A DNA stretch of 64,000 nt from Purpureocillium takamizusanense (taxonomy: Eukaryota; Ascomycota; Sordariomycetes; Hypocreales; Ophiocordycipitaceae), in assembly GCF_022605165.1 (NCBI RefSeq), contig NC_063072.1, positions 1,922,001-1,986,000 on the forward strand, in the 5' to 3' direction. This document shows positions 45,218-55,640 of this stretch, one piece after another; positions within the stretch are counted from its first letter, which is position 1; every line of letters begins with the position of its first letter. A program made the translations under genes and the position numbers. The notes under the pieces were generated by a model, which saw nothing but the letters and a program-made list of their open reading frames with translations, was not told the origin of the DNA and did no database searches.

Positions 45218-46352
45218 CGGGGCGGAGTGTCGGCGATGACGCGAACGGCGACGCTGGCAGACTGGCGACGGCGACGGGACGCCCAGAGCTGAGGCCGCGT
45301 CGTTGCTCTCGTGGTGATGGCGGTTGTGGACGCGCCTGATGCGGATCACGGGATAGGTAGCGCGCCCGCCGTCTGGTTGGAGGGGATCGATGGCAGATAG
45401 CCCGGACCGCTGCTGCTCGGGGGGTCGCTCGTTCTCGGCTCGTCTCACTCGTGGCGGTTGGCGTGAAGGGGAGTCGGGGCTGCGAGAGAAGGAGACCGAA
45501 AGTGGGCGCCGCTGGGAAGGTGGTGGGTTGCGGCAGCAGCTGGAGATCTGGAGGTGGCAGGTGCGCCTTTGATCGGTGCCTGTCAGTCACCTGTGAATCG
45601 CTGCGCAGCGATTGGCGGCTTACCGAGGGCGTGGACAATCGACTTCGGTAGGCACAAGTACCTGTACCGAGAGGAAGCCAGCTTGCAAGCAAGTCACCCA
45701 CCGTGTGCGTGCTGCAGCTCGTGGGGCGTTTGCAAGCCTTCCGAGGTCAGCTCCCCAGGCAGCCGGTGCTTGAGGCCCGGGGTGCATGAAGTGGCGAGCG
45801 GAGTCCAGTGAAACCCCACTGCAGCTCAGCGCCCCAGCGCCTGATGAAGCGATTGAGGGACCTGGGCCCCTTCATTCTCCCACGGTTCGTGCATCCAGGA
45901 TATTGCCTTTAAACTCACATGCTACATGGTACAATTCGCATTCTCACGCGGCACAGCATCAGGCAATCCCAGATCATTACCTGCTTGATACTAGAGCTTG
46001 CACGCAGAACCTGTGCTACAGAATTTAGGCCATGGCCAGAACCGCCCGCCCTCGGCCCCCGAGGTTTTGCCCGTCCAGTCCAGCCTAACATAATAAGGTA
46101 CAGTGCCTACCCGCCGAAGCACAGTATCCCAGACGCAGGGACCCCCCGCAAGCCGACCCCCAACTCGTCACATGCAAGTCAACCTAACCTCATGCTCACT
46201 CTACTCCGTTGACTTATACGCGACACCAGGGCCATCACAGCCAGGTCACGTCCTCCTTTGCCTCATCTTCTCTTTACCAAATAATCGTATCGAGTCTTAT
46301 CTACTCGAACAACGAAACCCCCCACTTCACACGACCCGCGCGCCGCAGCATC
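45218..46352. promoter_or_regulatory. Divergent intergenic region, Ptc5-like / Pex39-like
   Basis: This stretch of 1.1 kb carries both promoters and leaders. GC-rich sequence near 45230-45560 is probably the Ptc5 leader. No separate gene is supportable. Confidence 0.5.
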
Positions 46353-47387
46353 ATGGCCCAGCCGCCGCCCACGGCTTCCGGCGCCGACCGCATCCGCTCA
46401 CTCACAGACCAAGACGCCATCTTCCAGGCCTTTGACTCCTATCCCTGGAGCAAGGATAAGGCCTTCCTGGTATGTGTCCCGGCAATCCTCCAGACTTGCG
46501 CGCTCTCCCCCTCTCTTACCGTCCGTTTGGACTCATGCCGACGGCGGCTGCTGCTGCTGCTGGTCTTGCTGCCACCATGAACTCTCATCATCATCATCAT
46601 CATCATCATCAACATCACCGTCACCGTCAATCCCTCCCAACCCGCTGGCTGACACATCCCCTCGCCACCCTCTTCCCCTTCCCACAGGCCGGCCTCTCCG
46701 CCATCCTCGGCGAGCCCAGTTCCTCGCCGGCCCCAAACCCGCAGGGTTCCCCCGCGGACATCGCCACGCACGCCCGCGTCTTCTACTACGCCCAGCGCAT
46801 CGGCGTCCAGATCGACTTCGCCCAGTACCAGCGGTGGCTCGCCGACCACCCCGACCACCAGCCGCCGCACGTCGTGCCCCCAGGGTACCTCTCCTCGCAG
46901 CAGGACTCGGCGGATTCCGCCGCAGCGGGAGAGACGACGACGAGCCCCGCGTCGCCGCCCCCGACCCTCTCCTGGCAGCAGGCCGCCCCCAAGGCCGACC
47001 TCTACGTCGATCGCAGCGCTGTTCCCGCTTCCCAGTCGGCTCCCGGCGGTGCGGGCGAGCCAAACTACCCAATGGGCTTTGCCGAGATGCTCAAGCTCCT
47101 GCAGGAAGGGAAACCGATTCCGGGGATCAGGCAGATTCCCAACACCCTTGCTAGAGATCCGGTGAGGCCCCATAGGCATCTGCCCTTCGGTTCGTAGCTT
47201 GTATGCTTACCACATACTCGACCAGGGAGTGAAACCCGTCGGCTCACGAGCCGCCCCAAAGAAGCCCTGGGAGAGAGACGAAGTCATCGCTCCCCCAGAC
47301 ATGGACCTTCCCCATTCACTCGACACAGAGTTTCCGCCGCTGGAGAGTGACACTCCGGAGGCCCAAACCGAGGCAGTCGCTTCATGA
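46353..47387 (+). CDS. Pex39-like peroxisomal import factor with KPWE motif
   Basis: Three exons (46353-46469, 46688-47161, 47226-47387) encode 250 residues. Residues about 18-100 form a small helical domain (QDAIFQAFDSYPWSKDKAFL joined to AGLSAILG, then HARVFYYAQRIGVQIDFAQY). A Pro/Ser-rich linker leads to the conserved block MGFAEMLKLLQEGKPIPGIR, QIPNTLARDP, VKPVGSRAAPKKPWE, with KPWE at 210-213. This layout matches the recently described peroxin Pex39, which helps Pex7-dependent PTS2 import, and the KPWE-domain proteins related to Pex14 annotation. Ends in an acidic tail. The first intron (46470-46687) contains a CAT triplet run that yields a His-rich false translation. Function follows the family; it is not shown here. 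Confidence 0.78.
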
Positions 47388-48191
47388 TAATCTTTCAGCA
47401 TACATACCCCTCCAAGTCAAGACAGCAAGGGATGCTGCATTACAGGCGTTGGGACTTCGCAGCATATCACCGACTCAATAGCTTTTTGTCTACCAAACGT
47501 TGTCAATGAAAGCTACAAGACTCTTGCTTGTGGCATCAACGACGTGGCTCAGGCTTCTCTCACTTTATGCACCATGTGCCAGTGCTAAAGCCAAAAGTTT
47601 GCATTAATGAGCGTCTTCTCTACTTAACACCTCTAATCGACCGCCAAACTCTGTCGTGAGCCCATGTCGCAGCATGCGAAAGACCACAATCCTAGTCCCC
47701 GTAGACGTGCCCAGAACACGCTCTCTCGTCCTCCTATGGAAGATCACCTAAAGCCAGCTGGGCCAGTGTAGTCGACATCGAAGAGGACTCTCCCGCCTTG
47801 TGCAAGAGAACCTCAACGGTGCCACCGCCACCAGCAGCCCGCTCAGGCATATGCTGACAGGTCACCTATGGAATGCAAAGCCCCCTCGCGATTAACAGCT
47901 GCGCACTCCTCCATATTGCAAAATCCATAACCATGATGTGTCCAATGCACCCAGAGAGGCTGTAGCCAGCTGAGTGTAGGATGACGGGTGATCTGTAAAT
48001 TACCTGCAAGGGAAAATGTTCCTAAGTGAAAGTCGACAAATTCTTGCTCGGTGGTCAGTTCGGGCAGAATAAGGAGAGACAAAATTGGATAGCGGTTGTA
48101 ACGTAAGCCTGCCTCGAGTCGCGGTCCCAGCCATCTGCCTCGGGCAACGTGATGCGAAGCGGCATCCATGCAGGCACCCAACTGCTCTGGT
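47388..48191. other. Convergent 3' flank of Pex39-like and PUF genes
   Basis: About 800 bases of 3' UTR and spacer. A 122-codon frame on the minus strand (47843-48211) overlaps the PUF stop region and has no motif; I do not call it. Confidence 0.5.
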
Positions 48192-50728
48192 TTAACGATA
48201 CGCGCCCCCAAACCGAGGTCCGGGGCCCATGCGGCTGCCCATACCGGGTCCGACCCCGGGTCCAGGTCGAGTGGTCACCGCATGGTTGGTGCACAGCATG
48301 CCGACTCGCGAGCCAAACTTAGAGCCCCGAAGGGATACCATGTGCTTGCGAATGTGGGCAGCCACCATCTCGCGGTGCTGTGGGGTGGCGTTGTTGAGAA
48401 TCCACTGGATGAGGTAGTTTCCGTACTGATCGCTTGCGATATCGATCAGAGGGATCCGGGTTCGATCGCGGCGGCCTTCGCACACCCGGTCCAGATATCT
48501 GCCGAGAAAGTCCGTGCCGCCGATCTTGAGGCACTTCTCGACCACCTTTGAAGCGAATTGATCGGTGCTGTACTCCGCAGCGTAGCGTATGACATGATCG
48601 ATGGCTCGGCTACGGTCAGGGGGCGCGCCGTGCTCGCAGATGTGCTGGATGCACCAGTTTCCAAATTGGCCATGGGCGACGATGTCAATGTTTGCGAGCA
48701 CTTCTTCGATGCAGGGGCGCTTCAAAGCCAAGGTCAGTACTACCTCACTGTAACTTCCACTGTCCAATTTACCTTGTCCTCTTCGAGGCAATTCTCAAAA
48801 ATATTCTGGACAACCAAGCTGCCCGTCTCTCCAAGGGCAACCTCGTGCCACATGCCCCTCAGGGCTTCGTTGACATACTTCATGATCTGAGGCGGCGTCT
48901 CAGTCCAACGGAGCTCAAATAGTTTCTGCCACACATGGCAAGCATATCGATGGATGACAGTCTCTGGGATGCGGCGGAGAAGCTCATGTACCATGATTGC
49001 CTTGTAGTCTTCGGGTACGGAGTCAAAGGCCTTCTGGACCACGTGGCACCCAAAGGGGTCCATGGAAAGGTTCAGAGTGTTTCCTCGGATGGCATCGGCG
49101 ATCTTGATCACCTGCTCCGGAGTTCCATGCTCAAAGCAGCGTTGAACCAGGAAGTTACCGAAGCGATTGACCATGAGGGGGTACGCCTGCGCCACGATTG
49201 CCTCAACAATCTCGTACTTTTGCTCAGGGCTGCCAACCTTGAGCTTCTGCTGGAGGAAGATGGATGCCTGCTGATCGTTGTTGCAGACTATCTTGTCCAC
49301 GATATACTTCCAATTAGCACTGACGTTTTTATCAAGGAGCCGGCGATAATTCAGAGGTTCCGTCGCGGGAAGGTAAGTTGGCCCTTCAGCAGGTACAGCC
49401 TAGCGGATGTCAGTAGGAGGCTACACGAGATGGGAGTCTCGCTGCATTCACCTCATTTTTCCAGACCGCTTTCGAGGTGAATTCAGAAGCGTGGGGGGAC
49501 AAGGGCGTTCCGATCGGTTGCTGCTGATATGGTGAATACATCCCCATTCCCATGGGGCCAAGTCCCGGAGGGGCATTCATGGGCATCTGAGTAGCCATTG
49601 GATCAATCTGGTTCACTGGTCCGGGCATCGCTCCGAAGCCACCTGTGTATTGATTCGGCGCACTCAACCGATGGTCGTAGCGGCCACCACGACGACCAGC
49701 CGGGGCGCGCATCATCTGCACCGGGTCCGGCGCAGCCCGGTCAGCTCGAAAGCTGTCCATGACAGGATACGATTCGTTTGACTCTCCAAAGGGCTGGCCG
49801 TAGCCTCGGCCACCAAACCAGTTTGCAGCGGATGGCTCACTGGCAGGGGGTTGGAAGGTGTTGCTGTTGGGAAAACCTCCCTTCGACGGGCCCCAGATGC
49901 CGCGGTTTCGATTGAGGGCAGTGGCGGACATGGCGTCGCTGGTATCAGACTGTGAATCGTCTGCCGGTGCCCAGGTTGGTTCTCGGGATACCAATGGCAT
50001 GCCTCGCGGGACTGTGAAGCTTTGAGGATCGGTTTCCGCCTTGAATGACTTGGTTTTGGCCAGCTCCTGGTCCAGCTTTGAAATTCGGTTCTGTGCTTGG
50101 GCCAGCTGGAGCTTCAGTCTCAGAACTTCATCGGTATCGGGACGAGAGTCCTCAATAGCAGCGCTAGCAGGACGGGTGCTAGGGGTAGCCGCGGGAAAGA
50201 CATCGGAAGCTGGGGTGATGGGCAACGAGTTGCTCGACGACGCATGCTCGACTGTCCTTGCATGAACCCTGGTAATTTTATCGTCTTCGGCGGACCTCAA
50301 CGCCTCATTCTGTTGGTTGAGAACGGCTTGCTGCTCCGTGAGCTTGGCGAGTAGCTTGTCCATTGGATACGAGCCAGGAGAGTCATCCTGGTGCTCCCCG
50401 TCAGTAACATTCAGCAGGATACCAGCTACTCAAGGTGCGTACCACTGGTCCCGGCTGATTGACCAACTTGGAGCTGGTCAGGATGGCAACATTTCTGAGC
50501 ATAGAAGGGGTCGAGCCATCATCACGCGTCTGTGCGGGTCAGCAACTGCTCGGCGGGTCTCTATCCCATGCACGAGAAACAGATGAGATGGTGGGATGCA
50601 CTTACGCCTCCTGAGAACGCTGAAGAGGCTTGTGTACCAGAGGGAGAAATGCCGCCCTCCTGGTGGAGGCCTGCAGCGTGCTGCCCTCCTTGCTGAGGGG
50701 TCGGGCCTCGAGGCTCGGAGGCCGACAT
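48192..50728 (-). CDS. PUF (Pumilio) RNA-binding protein, eight repeats
   Basis: Five exons (50606-50728, 50443-50529, 49452-50387, 48773-49399, 48192-48719) give 766 residues; all introns are phase 0. Residues 1-70 are low complexity; 76-180 include short coiled coils (LAKLTEQQAVLNQQNEALRS). About 395-735 hold eight PUF repeats. The base-contacting pairs visible in repeats 1-8 are S/Q (ASIFLQ), N/Q (GNFLVQ), C/Q (GCHVVQ), C/Q (ACHVWQ), S/Q (GSLVVQ), N/Q (GNWCIQ), S/E (ASKVVE), N/Q (GNYLIQ). By the established PUF code this reads 5'-UGUAAAUA-3'. The tail is Gly/Pro-rich and ends GPRFGGAYR. PUF proteins bind mRNA 3' UTRs to control decay, translation or localisation. Which fungal paralogue this is (Puf3 or Puf4 type) cannot be settled by eye. 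Confidence 0.9.
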
Positions 50729-52127
50729 GATTTAGCCAAGACGGGGTGCAGGGGCGCGTTGCTGAGTCCCGTCTTGCGATGATTGAAGAAGATCGGAAAA
50801 TATGGTCGAAATGGCGCCGCAGGAAGAGGCCAACGAGATCAAAGGCGCTGGGAGATGGTGAGCCCAATCGCGTAGAGGCAGAGGAGGATGTGAGTGTTTG
50901 TATTACGAGTTTTTGGAGAAGATGCCTCGAGACAAACCAAAGGCGTAGATGAGAAGGAGCTGACGAGGGCGAAAAGGAAAGAAGAGATGATTTGGCAGAC
51001 GCGAGATGACACCTGACGGTGGAGTTGACCAGCAGGTGGCACTGGAAAGATGTGTGGTGGGTGAGGACTGGGGCACAAGCGAGACGACCGAGGAGGGAAG
51101 GTTGGAGTTTTTCCGGGGAAGGGAGACGCGGAAGGACAGAGGAGGTGCTCGACGAGAACTGGGCTGGCAGTGCAGTGCAGTGCAGTGCACCACTCCCAAG
51201 TGCGCGCAGCCGCCCGTGCTGGACCTAGCGCTCTGGAAAGCGCTGAGCTGACACGCGCAGCTGGCTGGCGGTGTTCAGTGCAAGGGCGAGGACTGAGCAC
51301 CTCGCCCCAGCAGAGCCTGAACAGTTGCACGGGACCCGTCTCTTTTCGCTGCTTGGGTCGAGTCCCCTCAGCGACTGGCGCTGTTACCTAGAAGCTCGGG
51401 GCGTTGTCTTGTGCCAGCAGGGCGCGGCCCGGCCGCTCCAGCTCGCTCAGGTCCGGACGAGAGGTCGGCATCCGGTTGGCCCAGTGCCTGGTTCCTTTGC
51501 CAGCAGCTCCTTGGCAATTCCCCTATGAAGACGTTAGATGGCAGTCCACAAACCGCCAAAGGCAAGAGTAGCGCGAGATGGAGGGCTTGGCGCGTGGCCA
51601 ATATGAGATGCTTGCTGGTCGCGAATGCCTCTCGGCTCCATCCCATGTTGGTATGATGCGGGTATGTGCCCTGCAGTAGTCAGCAGTGAATGATCAGCCC
51701 TATGAGTAAAGAACCAGGAGGTCTGCTGCAGAAAAATTCTGTACGCAAATTCTTACCTGCACGTTTCGATCATTAGCGAGATGGGGTCGCGGTGATCCAG
51801 AGATCCAACCCAGACCACCACTACACTAAGAAAGCCGATAACCTGGCCTCACGGGTATGACGCCCATGCAACACAAACCAAGTTCAAAGTACTGTTTATA
51901 CGGCACTGCTCCAAATACTCTTCATCGTCGGCGTATGGTACAATAAATTTACAGTGTCCTCGCTCAACCGCTTCCCAGCAGCCCTCGCACGCTCTGTGGC
52001 GCCTTCGTCTATAGCATTGCCAGAGCTGATTTCTTGCAGTCTAGCTTGAAGCTCTTCTTGATAAATTGCGGGTATAGTTGCTCGTCTCGCGCGGTCCGAG
52101 AACATGCTGGCGTTCGGCATCTCGAGA
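50729..52127. other. Spacer between PUF gene and mS33
   Basis: About 1.4 kb, with the PUF leader (minus-strand pyrimidine tracts near 50950-51150), a GCAGT repeat near 51167-51188 and the mS33 3' UTR. An 82-codon minus-strand frame at 51896-52144 is discussed as a finding; no other coding sequence is supportable. Confidence 0.5.
51944..51953 (-). promoter_or_regulatory. PUF-like element (TGTAAATTTA) in mS33 3' region
   Basis: About 175 nt after the proposed mS33 stop, the minus strand reads TGTAAATTTA. It matches the first seven positions of UGUAAAUA and resembles the UGUAHAUUA Puf4-type motif with one extra U. Near-match only. Confidence 0.35.
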
Positions 52128-52606
52128 TCATCGTTTCTTGCCATGCGTGGCAGCTAGCTGGGGGTTAGCAATGAGCCCCCGATACAAAATCCATCATAGA
52201 CTCACCTGGCGGCGCCTTCTTCTTCTTGGGCGCACTCTTGCCTCTTTCCTTCAGCCTGTTCCATGCATATGAGCGTGCTGCTGCCAGAAAGTGGTGATCA
52301 GAGCTTGCATACTCCTCAATGTACTCGAACCGGTCCTCTTCGGCGTCGTCCCAGGTCGTAAGGTGGGGTCCGAATTCGCGCTTCACATCCCTGATGGTTG
52401 CCGTCTTCCTCGGGTAGTATGCGGCGACGGCAGGGCCCTTTAATCGCTGTCGCAGGATCTTGTTGCCCATGCGGACTCCCTTAGGGTTGAACGTCGTCGC
52501 GAAAACCTGGCATTGCGCCTGAGCGCGGTCAGCTGCTTGCGATTGTATAATCACTATGCAGTCTTGCCTTCATCAATTCTACGATCCGTGCGCGAGGGAC
52601 GCTCAT
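52128..52606 (-). CDS. RSM27: Mitochondrial small ribosomal subunit protein mS33 (Rsm27)
   Basis: Four exons (52568-52606, 52313-52518, 52206-52255, 52128-52153) encode 106 residues, the usual size. The protein begins MSVPRARIVELMK and continues AQCQVFATTFNPKGVRMGNK, ILRQRLKGPAVAAYYPRKTA, typical of mS33, and ends Lys-rich (SAPKKKKAPPAATHGKKR). The first intron (52519-52567) begins GCAAGA after AAG: a GC-AG intron, required because the K-AQC joint is conserved and no GT fits. The second intron (52256-52312, 57 nt) is a multiple of three without stops, so retention would insert 19 residues. At the last acceptor CAG/CTAG lie side by side; the distal one was chosen because it gives the short basic tail. 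Divergent from RNase III. Confidence 0.85.
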
Positions 52607-52981
52607 CTTTGCATGGCCGATCGTGCTGTTGTTGCCGTTGTCGCCGATTTTTCGAGGTTGAGGTGAAGTCGTTCAGATCCTGGTCTGTAGAGCTGCCCCG
52701 GGCCATCATTGGCTGAGGCGATCTGTGTGGGGCGGCGGGCCAAATCCACCCAGCCCCACGACCCTCCAAGCGTCGCTTCTTAGGAAACTTGGTTCACGTC
52801 GCAAACAGCAGACTTTACACTCTGAGCCCTGACGCGTACATATCAGGCCACCAAGGGCCCAACACGCTCTTTTCGACGCAGCTTTCACGTGAGAGCATCT
52901 TGAAGGTTAAGACTTGGCCGCCGCTTACCTACTCACTGATTGCTTTAGGCTTTGGATCTCACTGGCGAGGTTTGGCAAGCA
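52607..52981. promoter_or_regulatory. Divergent promoter, mS33 / RNase III
   Basis: 375 bases between the two start codons contain both promoters. A leader intron of the RNase III gene may end at TGCTTTAG (about 52941-52948), just upstream of its ATG. Confidence 0.45.
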
Positions 52982-54043
52982 ATGGCCAAACGTCCAGCCT
53001 CGAGCCTGGAGGCCGGAGAGGTCCTCAGTCAGAGCGACCAGGCGAGCAGTAAACGGCCCAGACAAGATGGGTCAGAGCTCACGGAGGATGATCAGCCGCG
53101 CACCATCCAGCAAAGCTCGTTCGAGTCGATGCCCGGTCTGACAGACTTTATCCCTTGGAAGTCTTCAGAGATCTCCTCGCAGCTGCCTCCACTGCCGCAG
53201 GTCAAGGATCCGGAATTAGAGAAAAGAGCATTCACTCATCCCGGCGTTCCCCGAAACGGTGAGGAAAGCTACGAACGCTTGGAGTGGCTTGGGGACGCGT
53301 ACATTGAGCTCGCGGCCACCGGCCTCATCTTCAAGACCTTTGCGAAAACGTCTGCCGGCCGCTGCTCCCAGCTGCGGGAGCTGCTGGTGCGCAACACAAC
53401 GCTCGCCAGCTATTTTCGACAGTACAACATGGCATCAAAAGCGATACTGCCACCTGAATTCCACGGTGACCGTGGCTTGGGACGGGGTAGATCGAGCGAC
53501 AAGGACCTGTGCAAGACGCAAGCCGACATGTTTGAGGCATACTTTGGCGCTGTGGTTGCGTCGGATCCCCAACACGGAAAGGCGAATGCCCTGGCCTGGA
53601 TCCGAACGCTCTGGGGCCAGACAATCAAAGAGAAGATTGTAGAGTACGAAAAGCAACATGGCGCATCTGCCGGCGCTGCCGCAGCAGCATCAGCTTCGGC
53701 GTCCGCGGCCGCTCCTGCCACGCCTAACCTCAAGCCCAAAGACAAGCTGAGAGCTGCCATTGGTGCGAAGGGCATCCTGCTCAGCTATCTCGACATGCCG
53801 GGAAACAAGAAGGACAAGAACCACGGCCTACCGCTCTACACTATCGGGGTGTACCTCGACGGTTGGGGTGAAACAAAGAAGCTCCTGGGCACCGGCACTG
53901 CGCTGCAGAAAAAGGAGGCGGGCCACAAGGCAGCAGCCCAAGCGCTGGAAAACAAGAAGCTGATGAAGGTGTATGAAGCGAAGAAGAAGGCGTTCCAGGA
54001 GGCTATGGCAGCTACGCAGGAAAATGATGGGTCTGCAGAGTAG
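52982..54043 (+). CDS. Ribonuclease III, Pac1/Rnt1-like, with C-terminal dsRBD
   Basis: One exon, 353 residues from ATG 52982 (an open frame extends a little upstream without a further ATG). After a disordered N terminus of about 65 residues, the RNase III domain shows ERLEWLGDAYIELAATG (the signature carrying the acidic cluster) and CKTQADMFEAYFGAVVA, with the second Asp/Glu pair, so the catalytic acids are intact. After an alanine-rich linker (ASAGAAAAASASASAAAPA) comes a dsRNA-binding fold, with LPLYTIGVYLDGWGETKKLL and QKKEAGHKAAAQALEN. Pac1/Rnt1 enzymes process pre-rRNA and snoRNA precursors in the nucleus. It lacks the helicase and PAZ of Dicer. The short distance to mS33 on the opposite strand suggests a shared promoter. 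Confidence 0.88.
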   Translation: MAKRPASSLEAGEVLSQSDQASSKRPRQDGSELTEDDQPRTIQQSSFESMPGLTDFIPWKSSEISSQLPPLPQVKDPELEKRAFTHPGVPRNGEESYERLEWLGDAYIELAATGLIFKTFAKTSAGRCSQLRELLVRNTTLASYFRQYNMASKAILPPEFHGDRGLGRGRSSDKDLCKTQADMFEAYFGAVVASDPQHGKANALAWIRTLWGQTIKEKIVEYEKQHGASAGAAAAASASASAAAPATPNLKPKDKLRAAIGAKGILLSYLDMPGNKKDKNHGLPLYTIGVYLDGWGETKKLLGTGTALQKKEAGHKAAAQALENKKLMKVYEAKKKAFQEAMAATQENDGSAE

Positions 54044-55640
54044 GCCCGGACAGCTGGATTGGCGATTGTGTGAATACCCAAAGACGCTGCCGAGGAAGTG
54101 CCAATGGTGTGCATAGCAAGGCGTTTATGCGGTCAATGTCCGGATCCCTTGAAAGCAATGTCGATGAAGGATGAACATTACTGAGGATCGCTGATCAATG
54201 AGACCGTGCTGTATTGATTACGATAAACTGCATGTGCAGTGGCTCTCGAGTGACTTGTACTCGCAGGGCAACCATCTCATAGTGGGGGAAACGGACTGTC
54301 GGAGGATCGTCCACGTGCAGTTGCTCCGACGGCGCAACTGCCGTGCGTCCAGATGCGACAGGCTTTGCTTGTGCTTTTTGTAGCTGTGGTAGTGCTCGCA
54401 AAGAGACTTGAGTATATATTTTCCGATATCGCGACCTGCTTCACAGAGCAATGGCTTTGTCTGATGTTGAAAGAGTCGATCCGTTGTCCAAGCCGTGTCC
54501 GTGGGGCTACGCGACGGCTGTCACATGCCTGCCGAGACGGTCCCTCCACGGTCACCGGAGTAGGGTTAGGGTGGGTGACACCTTGCGTGGGCCTAGTAGG
54601 CAGTAAGTATGTACACTTGAACAAGACAACAGCGGGCTAGAGGGGAATAATAACAATGTGAACATGGCTCCATTTTGGTCTCACTTTTGCACAGCACAAG
54701 CTGCGTCGTGCACTGCATGTAAATGGGTGGGTGCCACGGCGTGAGACGCAGCAGCTGTTGTTGCGGTGGTAGCGGGATGCTAGGGTTTCGCGTGTACAAG
54801 GATGGGCGATCAATGCGCCTCTGATTCCAGTGGTCCAGCAGGCTGTCGGCGGCTCCAGCTTCAACGGCGAGCGCCCGACGCATCACAGACGAGTCATGGA
54901 ACCCAGTGGAGTTACGTCCATAGAGGTAGGTAGGTGCAACACAGCGCCACACACGCCCGACTAAGCCCCACTGGAATCAACAATTACAGGTACGTACAAC
55001 GTCAAAGTGCCTCGGCCGACGCTGTTGTTGTGCTACCGTACTGCTGGAGGTAGTGAGGCAGACGCCGCCTTTCGCCAGTGCCGCCCGCCCGTCACACCTG
55101 CTAATACCCTGGAAACGCCGCAACCTGCCCAGCTTGGTAGTACGCACCTAAAGCCAGGGCCTCGGCACGCCGCGTCGGAATGTCCATTGTTAGCATCATC
55201 GTTTCCAATAATTCCGTCTTCGTCCCAGCCCAACCCGCCCACCCGTGCCTCCGTCTCACCCGTCAGCCAGCGTCATCATTGCACCCGCGACACATCTCGA
55301 CGGCCATTCCGGACCGAGTCCCCGACTGACTGACTCCCTCCCTGCCTCCCTCCATCGTCGCCGCGCCCAATACAAGTTGCACGACTCTTGCACCTGCGTC
55401 CCATCTGCATTTGACGCCGTATCCCGCTCGCCCGCCCGCTCGCGCCGCCCTCGTGCCGCCGAACCCCATATCCGCAAGGAGGTCATCGCGTTACACCACG
55501 GCTGCTGAAGGACTGGAGGCGCACCCGGTCCTCTCTTTTCGTCTCTCTATCGCACGTCGCATCGTCTGCGTCGATCCAGCCCGCGAATCAAGCAATCGTA
55601 TTCATAGGGGGCTTGCCGGCGGCGAGGCACAGACGGCACC
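54044..55640. other. Intergenic spacer
   Basis: About 1.6 kb between the RNase III stop and the Atg37-like start. It contains a short TAGGGTTAGGGTG (54561-54573) that resembles two telomere units, and CT-rich leader sequence near 55320-55560. I see no gene. Confidence 0.5.

Noticed and set aside
47843..48211. 122-codon minus-strand ORF downstream of the PUF stop
   Set aside because: It starts inside the PUF C-terminal exon in another frame and lies in 3' UTR; no recognisable sequence.
51775..51835. tRNA-like sequence (TAGTGTAGTGG box on the minus strand)
   Set aside because: The A-box-like word is followed too closely by a poor B-box-like word, and no cloverleaf can be drawn.
54561..54573. 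TAGGGTTAGGG resembling telomere repeat
   Set aside because: Fewer than two units, with active-looking single-copy genes on both sides; chance match or a factor-binding word.
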